45,053 nucleotides of DNA from positions 1 to 45,053 of the IMG/VR virus record IMGVR_UViG_3300013100_000015; one strand, 5' to 3'. The DNA comes from a virus. Every line of letters starts with the position of its first letter. The stretch's first letter is position 1. Under the pieces are notes generated by a model. It saw nothing but the letters and a program-made list of their open reading frames with translations, was not told where the DNA came from and searched no databases. This document shows, one piece after another, positions 1-7,022 of the stretch. Made by a program: the position numbers and the translations under genes.

Positions 1-532
1 ACTGCGACCAGTCCGTGATGCGTGGAAGCTGAAGCTCACGGTTGTACGGCTGATCGTAGAGAATCTGAGTCCACGTAGGCTCTTCGTAGTGCCCGGTGAT
101 TCCAGGCTTGTCATCGAACAGCACATCACCACGGAGGCCGGTCTTGTCATTCGCAAAAACGATGCTCTTGCGGATGCCGAAGTCACGCTCGATGGAGTCT
201 GCCTTGTCCTGAAGACACGTGGGGTTGTCCCACCACGGGCTGGTGGCGATCTGCACGTGATGACCTTGCTCGATCATCTTGGCGATGGCCTCCTGAGACC
301 CTGGAAGGGTCCTCAGTTCTCCGTAGAAGCCTGGGTGGTTGAATACCTCATCCACCACTGCGGCTTCCTCAGGAGTGAGGTTCAGACGGAGGTTGAAGCT
401 CCTCTGATCGACAGCCCGAGGGATGTTGAGCAGATGCGGAGCCTTCTCGTTCAGAATCTCATCCCAACGGTACCCCCAGTCATAGAGGGTACCGTCCGCG
501 TCTACGAGGATGTGGAGCTTAGGAAGCGACAT
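1..532 (-). CDS. HAD-family 5'-nucleotidase, truncated at window edge
   Basis: Reading leftward from an ATG at 532, the frame stays open to base 1, giving about 177 residues with the C-terminus beyond the window. It opens with a HAD motif I, VDADGTLYDW (nucleophile Asp11, acid/base Asp13), followed later by QIATSPW (motif II Thr/Ser) and FDDKPG (motif III acidic pair). This layout matches the 5'(3')-deoxyribonucleotidase (NT5C) group, which removes phosphate from nucleoside monophosphates. In a phage it may tune nucleotide pools; action on nicotinamide mononucleotide is possible given the NAD genes nearby but is only inference. The start overlaps the upstream gene's end by 14 bases. Family confident, substrate unknown. 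Confidence 0.8.
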   Translation of the reverse strand, partial: MSLPKLHILVDADGTLYDWGYRWDEILNEKAPHLLNIPRAVDQRSFNLRLNLTPEEAAVVDEVFNHPGFYGELRTLPGSQEAIAKMIEQGHHVQIATSPWWDNPTCLQDKADSIERDFGIRKSIVFANDKTGLRGDVLFDDKPGITGHYEEPTWTQILYDQPYNRELQLPRITDWSQ

Positions 533-755
533 CGCCTACCTTCTTCCGGGCGAGGTAGTCCTGAATCTCCTTGCGGAACCTGTTGGCATTCCACACGCTC
601 CAGACGATCAGAAGTCCGTTCAGGATGGCGAACAGGCTACCGACCTGAAGGTTGAGGAAGAGGGAGTAAACGCTGAACAGCGCCAGACCGATCCACAGGA
701 CGAGGAACACGATGCCGGTGATGAACTCCCAGCGGTACTGATACTTCATCATCAT
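519..755 (-). CDS. Small two-helix membrane protein
   Basis: About 78 residues. Two hydrophobic stretches (EFITGIVFLVLWIGLALF and a second around FAILNGLLIVW) predict two membrane helices, followed by a basic cytoplasmic tail (NRFRKE, ARKKVG). The start is ambiguous among GTG 758 and ATGs at 755, 752 and 749; I chose 755 because it forms a TGATG junction with the stop of the lipoprotein gene upstream. It lies in an operon of envelope proteins (lipoprotein and another membrane protein), which suggests a role at the host membrane, such as superinfection exclusion. No family recognised. Confidence 0.7.
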   Translation of the reverse strand: MMMKYQYRWEFITGIVFLVLWIGLALFSVYSLFLNLQVGSLFAILNGLLIVWSVWNANRFRKEIQDYLARKKVGDVAS

Positions 756-1189
756 CACTTCTCGTCGTCCTCATCGTCATCATCGGCGCTCGTCTGAAGC
801 TCGATGTTCGGAATGATTGTCTCCGGGCGGAAAATCACCTGATAGTGATACGGGTCCGCATCCGAAGGCTCGGTCTGAATCGCCGTCACGGAAACGTTGT
901 CTCCCATGCGGAAGATTTCCTTAACGTACTTGTCCTCACCGATCTTGCAGATTACGGTGGTCTGATTCTCCGGGTCATCGTTACCGAGAGCGCAACGGCC
1001 CTCGATTTCGAAGAGGTAGGTGTCGTTCAGATCGTTGTGAAAAACTACCTTGCGGTTAATCTCGAAAGAGTCCGCATCCTTGGAGAGGTTGTAGGATGCA
1101 GTATCTGACTGACTGCTACATCCCGCCAGGCCAACAGCTACAGCGGCGAACGCAATCGCGCCAGCGGCGATCTTGGTTACTTTATTCAT
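755..1189 (-). CDS. Secreted lipoprotein (beta-sandwich lipoprotein type)
   Basis: 144 residues. The N-terminus is a lipoprotein signal: MNKVTKIAAG, a hydrophobic core, then the lipobox LAGC at about residue 24, so Cys would be lipidated and the protein anchored outside the cell membrane. The mature part begins with YNLSKDADSFEINRKVVF, a pattern I recall from the lipoprotein annotated as beta-sandwich lipoprotein in many actinobacteriophages. Two further Cys (GRCALG, VICKIG) could form a disulfide. The C-terminus is a run of Asp/Glu. Function is unproven; exclusion of competing phages is a plausible inference from its surface location. Confidence 0.82.
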   Translation of the reverse strand: MNKVTKIAAGAIAFAAVAVGLAGCSSQSDTASYNLSKDADSFEINRKVVFHNDLNDTYLFEIEGRCALGNDDPENQTTVICKIGEDKYVKEIFRMGDNVSVTAIQTEPSDADPYHYQVIFRPETIIPNIELQTSADDDDEDDEK

Positions 1190-1193
1190 GAAA

Positions 1194-1466
1194 TTAGGCT
1201 CCTGCGGCGATAAGTTGAATCAAAGTGACGACGTGAATGACGATCTGGATAACAACGAAAATTTCCCAGGCGACACCGAGCACCCAACCGATGAGCGCTC
1301 CTCCGAGGAGGCCGACACCTGTGTTGTCATCGAGACCCTTGCTCTTGGAGGCACCGATGAGTCCACCAGAGATGACAGTGACCCAGAAGATGATTCCGGT
1401 GATGGCGTGTCCGACGAAGAGCCAGATGACACCCCAGATGATTGTTGAGAGAATGGTAGGTTCCAT
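1194..1466 (-). CDS. Small membrane protein, leaderless
   Basis: 90 residues starting MEPTILSTIIWGV. It is almost wholly hydrophobic, with about three predicted helices separated by a glycine-rich loop (GGLIGASKSKGLDDN, then GVGLLGGALIGWVLG). A longer in-frame start at 1502 exists, but a promoter with its -10 seven bases upstream of ATG 1466 makes the shorter, leaderless form much more likely. First gene of a leftward operon continuing into the lipoprotein, the two-helix protein and the HAD nucleotidase. No family recognised. Confidence 0.72.
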   Translation of the reverse strand: MEPTILSTIIWGVIWLFVGHAITGIIFWVTVISGGLIGASKSKGLDDNTGVGLLGGALIGWVLGVAWEIFVVIQIVIHVVTLIQLIAAGA

Positions 1467-1473
1467 AGTTCTA

Positions 1474-1502
1474 TTTATACGTGCACGTACGGCTATTGTC
1501 AA
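1474..1502 (-). promoter_or_regulatory. Sigma70-type promoter of the lipoprotein operon
   Basis: On the minus strand: -35 TTGACA (1502-1497), 17 bp spacer, -10 TATAAA (1479-1474), then seven bases to ATG 1466. The -35 overlaps the stop codon of nadR. The expected transcription start falls at or next to the ATG, so the mRNA would be leaderless. Confidence 0.85.
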
Positions 1503-2539
1503 GCCTGTGCTTCGTATTCCTTTCCACGGCGCTGATAGGTGAGTGGTTCCTGGTAGAGGAGGGTGTTGTTGATGATGTCCACGGCGGCAGTCAGACGACC
1601 CTTCAGGTCATCCTCATCGAGAACGACGTAAGGAAGATCGAACTCCTCCAGAATGTTGATCCAGTACTGATCGTCAAGCTCGCGCTTGTCCCCTCCATAC
1701 CGAAGAGGGTCGGCCTCGAAGGGAATGTTCGACTTGGTGACGATGTAAAGGTCACTACGAAGCAGACTGGCGTGCATATCCAGCCTCCCAGGAACGCTCC
1801 AGTGGTCCCAGTTCCGCCAGTACCCCAGGGTCGAGAAGAGGTCCGTATCCTGAATCACCAGAGGCTTCAGAGCGGTGTCGAACGTGGCCTCCTGGAGGGC
1901 CTTCTGTCCCAGATAGATGGCATCCATCTTTGCCACCGTCAGTTCGGAACCCACTGCTTCCAGATAGGGACGTGCCCACTCAGGAAGTGTCGTGGATTCA
2001 CGAAAGAGCTTTCCCAACTCATTGGTGAGAGTGGTCTTGCCGGTAGATTCGGCACCGAAGATGGTAACCGTCTTCTGAAGAAGGACGCGGAACTCGGGGA
2101 TCATCTGATCCCACTCCCCGAACCAATCCTTTCGTACTTCAGTGCCCTTGGTGTAGCGGACCTGACGATGAAGATCGTAAGGCATGAACACGCCGCGAGC
2201 AACTTCTGCCAGCTTCTTGCCGTACATCTCGGAAGCTACGATGTAGTCTCCCTTTTCGAACCCGTGGTCATTCAGGAACCTAACCCACATGTCCCAGAAT
2301 CCTGGGTCATCCTCTGGCTCCTGAGGAAGTTCGCGGTGAATGCGATGAACCGTGATGATGTCGCTGATCTTTTCGACCGCGAGAACCAGGGACTCGAAGC
2401 GCTCTTCATAGTACGGCTCGTCAGGCTGAGTGTTCAGGATGACTTCAACCCGACCAGTAAGCATGTGAGCGAACTTGATGAGGTCAAGGTGTCCCAGCGT
2501 GGGCGGAAGTGCTGTCATCAGCACGTAGCTCTTAGTCAT
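1499..2539 (-). CDS. nadR: NadR-like bifunctional NMN adenylyltransferase / ribosylnicotinamide kinase
   Basis: 346 residues from ATG 2539. Start chosen because AAGGAGAAG lies 7-8 bases upstream and the 8-base overlap with pncA fits coupling. The N-terminal nucleotidyltransferase domain has TLGH (Thr14 to His17) and a KGTEVR motif near 131-136 matching the SGTQIR region of enteric NadR. The C-terminal kinase domain has a P-loop GAESTGKT (162-169) and VIQDTD (229-233). NadR enzymes phosphorylate nicotinamide riboside to NMN and adenylate NMN to NAD. The DNA-binding domain of enterobacterial NadR is absent, so this is purely metabolic. It sits with pncA and next to pnuC. Confidence 0.93.
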   Translation of the reverse strand: MTKSYVLMTALPPTLGHLDLIKFAHMLTGRVEVILNTQPDEPYYEERFESLVLAVEKISDIITVHRIHRELPQEPEDDPGFWDMWVRFLNDHGFEKGDYIVASEMYGKKLAEVARGVFMPYDLHRQVRYTKGTEVRKDWFGEWDQMIPEFRVLLQKTVTIFGAESTGKTTLTNELGKLFRESTTLPEWARPYLEAVGSELTVAKMDAIYLGQKALQEATFDTALKPLVIQDTDLFSTLGYWRNWDHWSVPGRLDMHASLLRSDLYIVTKSNIPFEADPLRYGGDKRELDDQYWINILEEFDLPYVVLDEDDLKGRLTAAVDIINNTLLYQEPLTYQRRGKEYEAQA

Positions 2540-3146
2540 TGCCGTACTTCTCCTTTGCCCATTCGCGGCCATCGTAGACCTTGACGCCAAACTGTTCCAG
2601 GTCCTCAGTCACGTACTCATCACGCTCGGGGTGAACGGATGCGGTGAAGTCCTTGATAACGTTCACCTTGAACCCCGCCTGAGCGAGGTCCTTTGCCGTG
2701 TGGAAGACACAGTAGTCGTAAGCGATTCCCACGACATCCACCGTGTCTACGTCGAAGTACTTCAGCGCCTCTACGAGTCCTACACCGTGAGAGTTCTTGC
2801 CCTCAGCGCCACTGTAAGCCGCCTCGTACTGCCCCTTCATGAAAACCCGCTCGCGGACATCATCCTGGTCATCCAGATCGATCAGAGGAGCGGCGAAGCT
2901 TGCTCCATCCGATCCAGCGACACAGTGGACGGGCCAAGAGTCCTGATAGTCAGGCTCATCCGAGAAGTGGCTACCGGGCTGGATGTGCCAGTCGGCGGTA
3001 AAAAGGACCAAGTGGCCCTGAAGTTCGAACACGGGGATCACTGCGGCGGCGAGGTTGTCAGCTACCTGCTGACCTCCTGCGACGGCAAGCGAACCGCCCT
3101 CCACGAAGTCTTTCTGTACATCTACTACTACAAGTGCATTGGTCAT
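2532..3146 (-). CDS. pncA: Nicotinamidase
   Basis: 204 residues, isochorismatase-like hydrolase fold. The catalytic triad is visible: Asp9 (VVVDVQKDF), Lys104 (VFMKGQ) and Cys146 (AYDYCVFHT); metal ligands Asp52, His54 and His60 lie in TADWHIQPGSH, and WPVHC follows, all as in nicotinamidases. It converts nicotinamide to nicotinic acid for the deamidating salvage route to NAD. First gene of the pncA-nadR pair. Its own leaderless promoter ends six bases before ATG 3146. No downstream PncB or NadD/NadE is visible here, so host enzymes would have to complete that route. Confidence 0.94.
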   Translation of the reverse strand: MTNALVVVDVQKDFVEGGSLAVAGGQQVADNLAAAVIPVFELQGHLVLFTADWHIQPGSHFSDEPDYQDSWPVHCVAGSDGASFAAPLIDLDDQDDVRERVFMKGQYEAAYSGAEGKNSHGVGLVEALKYFDVDTVDVVGIAYDYCVFHTAKDLAQAGFKVNVIKDFTASVHPERDEYVTEDLEQFGVKVYDGREWAKEKYGND

Positions 3147-3152
3147 GTCTTA

Positions 3153-3181
3153 ATCCTAGGTGAAGGGTGGTTCGCTGTCAA
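3153..3181 (-). promoter_or_regulatory. Promoter of pncA-nadR, leaderless
   Basis: On the minus strand: perfect -35 TTGACA (3181-3176), 17 bp spacer, -10 TAGGAT (3158-3153), six bases, ATG 3146. There is no usable ribosome-binding site, as expected for a leaderless mRNA. Same geometry as the promoters of pnuC, the clamp operon and the first genes of both arms. Confidence 0.85.
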
Positions 3182-3182
3182 A

Positions 3183-3980
3183 TCAGCGGAGGGCGTTGAA
3201 CTTGGCGGGGATGGCAGGCTTCCACTTGGGTGCCTTCTTCTCCACGGCCTCGCGCATGGCCTTACCGGCAGGGTGGTTGGTCATCGACTTCTGACGGTTG
3301 TACGCCTTCTGCCACTCCCACCAACCCCATACCGAGGCAATGCCGAACACCAACTGCTGGATGGCGGCGAAGTACAGACCGCTCGTGAAGTACAGAACGG
3401 TACCGGCGAGGTTCACACCGATGATCCAGACCCACCAGTTCTCCAGCTTCTTGCGGTCGAGCATGAACTGTGCCAGAAGGGTGAAGACGAGGATGGCGCT
3501 GTCCCAGAATGCGAAGGTACCGCCGAGAAGGGAGACACCAAGCACTGCTCCACCGTATGCGGCGGCAGTGACCAGGAGGTACAGCGGGATCAACTTGGGC
3601 TTGATGTGCTCGACCTGGAGCTTCGGCTTGGAGTCCTTACCCCACATCGAGAAACCGACGAAGAGTGCGATAGCGAGGTACGACGACAGGAAGGCGGATG
3701 CCAGAAGGTTTGCCTGAAGGTACGTCACGATGAACAGGGCGGATGCGGCGGCACCGATCATGTAGAACCAGCGGCGGCGCTTCACCGAGAGATAGAAGCT
3801 GGCATAGTTAAGTGCCGTCGCTCCGACCTCGAATCCATTCAGAGTGGTGATCCATCCCGCCCACGTGGCGATGAGGAAGCTGAGAACGGTCGCGACAATC
3901 GAGATGATCGCCGCCTGTACGAAGTCGTTCTTGAGGAACGACGGCACTCTTGTCAGTGCGGGAAGGTAGGGAATAGTCAT
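3183..3980 (-). CDS. pnuC: Nicotinamide riboside transporter PnuC
   Basis: 265 residues with seven or so hydrophobic helices. The C-terminal signature LENWWVWIIGVNLAG followed by GIASVWGWWEWQK matches the conserved Trp-rich region of PnuC, which moves nicotinamide riboside across the membrane by facilitated diffusion, driven by its phosphorylation inside by NadR. The basic C-terminal tail (KKAPKWKPAIPAKFN) is cytoplasmic. It has its own leaderless promoter and sits directly upstream of pncA-nadR, so uptake, kinase and adenylyltransferase are together. Family assignment firm. Confidence 0.93.
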   Translation of the reverse strand: MTIPYLPALTRVPSFLKNDFVQAAIISIVATVLSFLIATWAGWITTLNGFEVGATALNYASFYLSVKRRRWFYMIGAAASALFIVTYLQANLLASAFLSSYLAIALFVGFSMWGKDSKPKLQVEHIKPKLIPLYLLVTAAAYGGAVLGVSLLGGTFAFWDSAILVFTLLAQFMLDRKKLENWWVWIIGVNLAGTVLYFTSGLYFAAIQQLVFGIASVWGWWEWQKAYNRQKSMTNHPAGKAMREAVEKKAPKWKPAIPAKFNALR

Positions 3981-3986
3981 AACTCA

Positions 3987-4015
3987 TGTATATACCCGAA
4001 CCCAGAGTTTGTCAA
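3987..4015 (-). promoter_or_regulatory. Promoter of pnuC, leaderless
   Basis: On the minus strand: -35 TTGACA (4015-4010), 17 bp spacer, -10 TATACA (3992-3987), six bases, ATG 3980. Near-consensus, so pnuC is expected to be strongly expressed early by host RNA polymerase. Confidence 0.87.
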
Positions 4016-4017
4016 GC

Positions 4018-4293
4018 TCAGTGCTTGCGATGCCAGTTCAGGTGGATAGCCACGTCATGGATCAACAGACCACATTCCAGGCATCCCATCTCGCCGTTGT
4101 CACCCTCGCGGTCGATGAGACCCATCTGAATCGCATCTTCGGTAATCTCCACATCTACGCGGAGCTTCCAGTACATCAGGGCAATCTCAGGCGTGTAGCC
4201 CTTGTGCTCTCCGAACCTGTCGTCAACGATCCAGTAGTACGGCTCGACATGGATGATTTCTGGAGTCGGGTATCCCCGGTAGGTATCGCTCAT
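4018..4293 (-). CDS. Small protein with C-terminal zinc-finger-like motif
   Basis: 91 residues. The last third holds CLECGLL followed by IHLNWHRKH, giving two Cys and several His spaced as in a C2H2-type zinc site. The N-terminal part (PTPEIIHVEPYYWIVDD) has no recognised fold. It lies just after the sliding clamp gene on the same strand, with nine bases between the clamp stop and this ATG, and a TAAGAT box ends six bases before the start. Zinc or nucleic-acid binding is inferred from the motif only. Confidence 0.68.
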   Translation of the reverse strand: MSDTYRGYPTPEIIHVEPYYWIVDDRFGEHKGYTPEIALMYWKLRVDVEITEDAIQMGLIDREGDNGEMGCLECGLLIHDVAIHLNWHRKH

Positions 4294-4299
4294 ATGTCC

Positions 4300-4305
4300 A
4301 TCTTA
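4300..4305 (-). promoter_or_regulatory. Possible -10 box, leaderless start of the 4293 gene
   Basis: TAAGAT on the minus strand ends six bases before ATG 4293, the same spacing as the stronger promoters, but the region 17 bp further up (TCATGG) is a poor -35. The box overlaps the end of the sliding clamp gene. The same hexamer precedes terL by six bases at 17545. Confidence 0.4.
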
Positions 4306-5511
4306 CTTCACGAAATTGGGAGCCATGACCATCAGAGAACCCACGAACTGCTCGGATTCGTGGTAGATCGGTGCTTGCTTGTTCTTCGTGGACTCACCCA
4401 GTCGAAGCTCAATCTCGCGTCCATGTACACAGGACAGGAACTCCAGAAGGTAGCGATGGTTCAGCGCAAGGTCCTTCTGAGTGGCAGGACCAATGTACTC
4501 TGCCGCAATGCCTTCCTGAGAAGCGTTACCGTTACGATCCCTTGCGCGCACGAGCACAGTCCACTCGCCCTTAGTCTGTCGCACGGACAGGAACAGAGCA
4601 GAGTACTCCGGATCAGCGTTGACTCGCACGCGCTTGATAGCCGAAATGAGTTCGTCACGGTTCACGATCAGCTTCTCCTCATTCTGGAGAGCAGGACCGA
4701 GCACAAGGTGATTCACGGCAGGGAACTCGAAGTTCAGTCGCTGAGTGTACAGCCGAGTGTCACCCAGAGACAGCGATACTGTCGAGTGGCTGGATCGAAT
4801 CTGAACCGTAGGCTCGCTGGAAGCTCGAAGCTCCTTGATAGCCGTCTCGATGAACCTCAGCGGGAAGGTGGACTTGAAGAGCTTGTCCAGGGAAGGCACC
4901 GTGACCTTGTGAGCGCGCACGCCATCACATGCAGTGATCTGAGACTTGGAGACCTCAGCCTGCATCAGGGACTGTCTCGCGGTCGTGCGAGCTACGGCAG
5001 GAAGAACAAGCTCCAACGCATTCAGAAGCTCATCTCGATCTACGTCAGAGACTTCCCACTGCGTGTCGTCGTCCGGAGTGAAGACCGGCAGGGTAGCCTC
5101 GACGGGAGGAGTGTTCACAGTCCATACAGCGCGACCAGAGCGCACAGTGGCCGTTCTTCCAATGACGTCGATACGGACGGTGTTCTCAGGAGCGAGCTTG
5201 AGAATATCAAGCATGCGCTTGCCAGGAAGAAGAACATCACCGGACATACGTACTACGGCAGGACCCACCACTGTGATGGCACGTTCGCCATCAGTGGCAG
5301 ATACCTCAACGGTATTCTTGCCATCGAATGCCTCTAGGAGCACATATGTCGTGTTCGGAATGACTTCCTTGGCCGGAGTCACTTCCACGGCGCTGGAGAA
5401 CAGAGCCACGAGGCTATATGCCTGTGCAGAGAACGAAAGACGAGCATCTACCGGAAGAATCTCCGGAACTAGCTCGTCTTCTCGCTCTGACAGATCAAGA
5501 AGATCGGTCAT
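4303..5511 (-). CDS. dnaN: DNA polymerase III beta sliding clamp-like protein
   Basis: 402 residues, close to the ~370-400 of bacterial DnaN. Three-domain clamp signs include SATDGERAITV near residue 72 and ITACDGVRAHKV near 190, matching the conserved ATDGxR strands, plus a regular beta pattern throughout. A clamp encircles DNA and tethers the polymerase. The C-terminus (SLMVMAPNFVK) replaces the usual MPMRL-like ending, so the fit to host clamp loader may differ. ATG 5511 forms a TGATG junction with the coiled-coil gene upstream. A DnaX-like loader is encoded at 12905, suggesting a phage-specific clamp system. Confidence 0.88.
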   Translation of the reverse strand: MTDLLDLSEREDELVPEILPVDARLSFSAQAYSLVALFSSAVEVTPAKEVIPNTTYVLLEAFDGKNTVEVSATDGERAITVVGPAVVRMSGDVLLPGKRMLDILKLAPENTVRIDVIGRTATVRSGRAVWTVNTPPVEATLPVFTPDDDTQWEVSDVDRDELLNALELVLPAVARTTARQSLMQAEVSKSQITACDGVRAHKVTVPSLDKLFKSTFPLRFIETAIKELRASSEPTVQIRSSHSTVSLSLGDTRLYTQRLNFEFPAVNHLVLGPALQNEEKLIVNRDELISAIKRVRVNADPEYSALFLSVRQTKGEWTVLVRARDRNGNASQEGIAAEYIGPATQKDLALNHRYLLEFLSCVHGREIELRLGESTKNKQAPIYHESEQFVGSLMVMAPNFVK

Positions 5512-5762
5512 CAGGCCCCCAAGTCGTCAAGCGACTTCTCGGTGGCGGCGACCTTCTCCAGAAGCTTTTCCTCGAACTCAGCACGAAGAGAGATTGCTTG
5601 ATCGACAGAGGAGATTCCGAACTCCTCCCTGAGAAGATTCTGAGCCTCTTCCTGCTCCGCCTGTGCGCGCTCGCGGAGGACATCGTTACGTGCCTCTTCC
5701 TGAGAGGCCTTGGCGATCCGCGCCTTAATGTCAGCTAGTCGAGATTGGATGTCAGTGCTCAT
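5511..5762 (-). CDS. Small coiled-coil protein, leaderless
   Basis: 83 residues, nearly all predicted helix, rich in Ala, Glu, Arg and Gln with heptad-like spacing (IKARIAKASQEEARND, RERAQAEQEEAQNLL). First gene of the clamp operon, with a leaderless promoter just upstream and a TGATG junction to the clamp gene. It might be a clamp partner or a structural adaptor; nothing in the sequence proves this. No family recognised. Confidence 0.7.
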   Translation of the reverse strand: MSTDIQSRLADIKARIAKASQEEARNDVLRERAQAEQEEAQNLLREEFGISSVDQAISLRAEFEEKLLEKVAATEKSLDDLGA

Positions 5763-5768
5763 AGTCTA

Positions 5769-5797
5769 TGTTTACGCCTCGGGGTGTCTCAGAACAA
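5769..5797 (-). promoter_or_regulatory. Promoter of the clamp operon, leaderless
   Basis: On the minus strand: -35 TTGTTC (5797-5792), 17 bp, -10 TAAACA (5774-5769), six bases, ATG 5762. The stretch GAGGCGTAAACAT, three bases, ACTATGAGC closely matches the promoter-start regions at 10187 and 12650 on the plus strand, so three early operons share nearly the same start segment. Confidence 0.78.
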
Positions 5798-6664
5798 GTT
5801 GACGCGCTTGTTACCGCTGTTGCCGTTCACCGGTGTGAACCTGGAGCAAGCGTGCTTGACATTGCACCACGAGCATGCAGAGATAGGAGCATCCGGCTCG
5901 ATGTTGTTGCGCCAGATGTCATCAGCCATCTGTAGGACGTGAGTCTCAAGGATCGTCCTGTCCTGGTCTCCGAGTGTGAACAGCTTCTGAGTCTCTTTGC
6001 AGAGAGGCTGAAGCAGACCTACCTCGAAGGTGGGAGATTCGAACATAACATCGACTGCAAGATCATAGAAAGACAGTTGCCCCTTGGTCTTCTTCCAGTA
6101 GTAGTTGTCCTTCGTGTGCTTCACGTCGTAGACGGCCCACTGAGCCGGAAGCTCTAGAGTCTGGGGACGACGCACGATGATGTCCATAAAACCAATAAGA
6201 AGAATCTGGGACATCTCACCGCTCGGGTGAGGAGCCATCAGCGGAGCCTTGAAGCTGAAGTCCACGTCGTACTCGTAGGGCAGGACAAGCTCATTCAGGT
6301 CTGGCTCGATAGTACGAACGGCATCCTGGCAGTCCTTGATAATGCTATCGCGGTCCTTGTCGTCCTTCCAGCGGAGTTGCTTGCCTCTCTCCTCAAGCGC
6401 ATCCTGTTCACGCTGAACGACAGACTCAACCATGTCCACCATGAGTCCGGGGTTGCTGTACGGGTCGTCAGCGAGCCAATCACGCACAACGCGGTCGGTG
6501 ACGGTGCCAGGGAAGAACACGCGCTGGTTCTCCATCTTGGCCTTCTTGCCGGTACGCTGAAGGTAGCCCTTCTGCTTGCACTCCATGTGCGTGCGTAGGC
6601 CACTCCAGCTAATCTTGATGTCAGTCATTCGTCCGCAATTCTTGCACTTGGTGATCCTTGACAT
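5789..6664 (-). CDS. Cas4/RecB-like PD-(D/E)XK exonuclease with iron-sulfur cysteines
   Basis: 291 residues. The nuclease core shows Asp161 (GFMDIIV), Asp180-Val-Lys182 (AVYDVKHTK) and QLSFY (Gln196, Tyr200), the PD-(D/E)XK and QxxxY pattern of RecB/Cas4 nucleases. Cys29 plus Cys264, Cys267 and Cys273 (CSWCNVKHAC) are placed like the Cas4/AddB 4Fe-4S ligands. It probably resects DNA ends for recombination. An extra CKNC pair lies at residues 7-10. Starting at ATG 6628 would remove it and give an 8-base overlap with the whiB-like gene, so the true start is uncertain. Downstream of whiB and sbcD-like genes in one operon. Confidence 0.87.
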   Translation of the reverse strand: MSRITKCKNCGRMTDIKISWSGLRTHMECKQKGYLQRTGKKAKMENQRVFFPGTVTDRVVRDWLADDPYSNPGLMVDMVESVVQREQDALEERGKQLRWKDDKDRDSIIKDCQDAVRTIEPDLNELVLPYEYDVDFSFKAPLMAPHPSGEMSQILLIGFMDIIVRRPQTLELPAQWAVYDVKHTKDNYYWKKTKGQLSFYDLAVDVMFESPTFEVGLLQPLCKETQKLFTLGDQDRTILETHVLQMADDIWRNNIEPDAPISACSWCNVKHACSRFTPVNGNSGNKRVNLF

Positions 6665-7022
6665 ACACTACCTGCGCCACCTTACGTACCTTGGCACGTA
6701 GGTTGAACTCCTTCTGAATCTTGCGAGCATCGTCCCTAGAGACATAACCACGCTCGAAGCGATATCCTGCCCGGATACCTTCAGCTTCGTTGTCGGACAG
6801 AGCGTCACGTAGGCATAGCTCGCGCACGGGGCAGGCATAGCAGATATTCTTGGCGACTAGGGCCTGCGGGTCCGGAACGTATTCGTCCTCTTCCCAGGTA
6901 CCTGCGTCGATGTTGTCCCAGGCTGTAGCTAGGGATGGTTCGGCGGTGACAGCATCTCTACATGCCGCCTTCTCTCGGAAGTCATCCGAGAAGTCAGTCT
7001 TCGTAGGGGTACGATGGCTCAC
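6621..7022 (-). CDS. WhiB-like iron-sulfur transcription regulator
   Basis: 133 residues. Four Cys at 21, 61, 64 and 70 (AACRDA; NICYACPVRELC) form the WhiB C...CxxCx5C cluster site. The turn usually written G-I/V-W-G-G reads GIRAG here (82-86), so the Trp that contacts sigma factor in typical WhiB proteins is missing. A basic C-terminal tail (KIQKEFNLRAKVRKVAQ) fits DNA binding. WhiB proteins bind the main sigma factor and redirect transcription in Actinobacteria, and phage versions can interfere with host homologues. ATGA junction with the phosphoesterase gene upstream. Confidence 0.9.
   Translation of the reverse strand: MSHRTPTKTDFSDDFREKAACRDAVTAEPSLATAWDNIDAGTWEEDEYVPDPQALVAKNICYACPVRELCLRDALSDNEAEGIRAGYRFERGYVSRDDARKIQKEFNLRAKVRKVAQVVYVKDHQVQELRTND

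Noticed and set aside
1481-2584. Long plus-strand frame of 367 residues opposite nadR
   Set aside because: It is antisense to nadR, which has full motifs; composition is low in recognisable domains and no promoter or ribosome-binding site serves it.
2631-4049. Long plus-strand frame of 472 residues opposite pncA and pnuC
   Set aside because: Shadow of two well-recognised minus-strand genes; no motifs and no start signals.
4009-5337. Long plus-strand frame opposite the sliding clamp gene
   Set aside because: Antisense to dnaN, which has the expected length and motifs.
6658-6663. TTGACA on the plus strand near the nuclease start
   Set aside because: No -10 downstream and no rightward gene; chance match.
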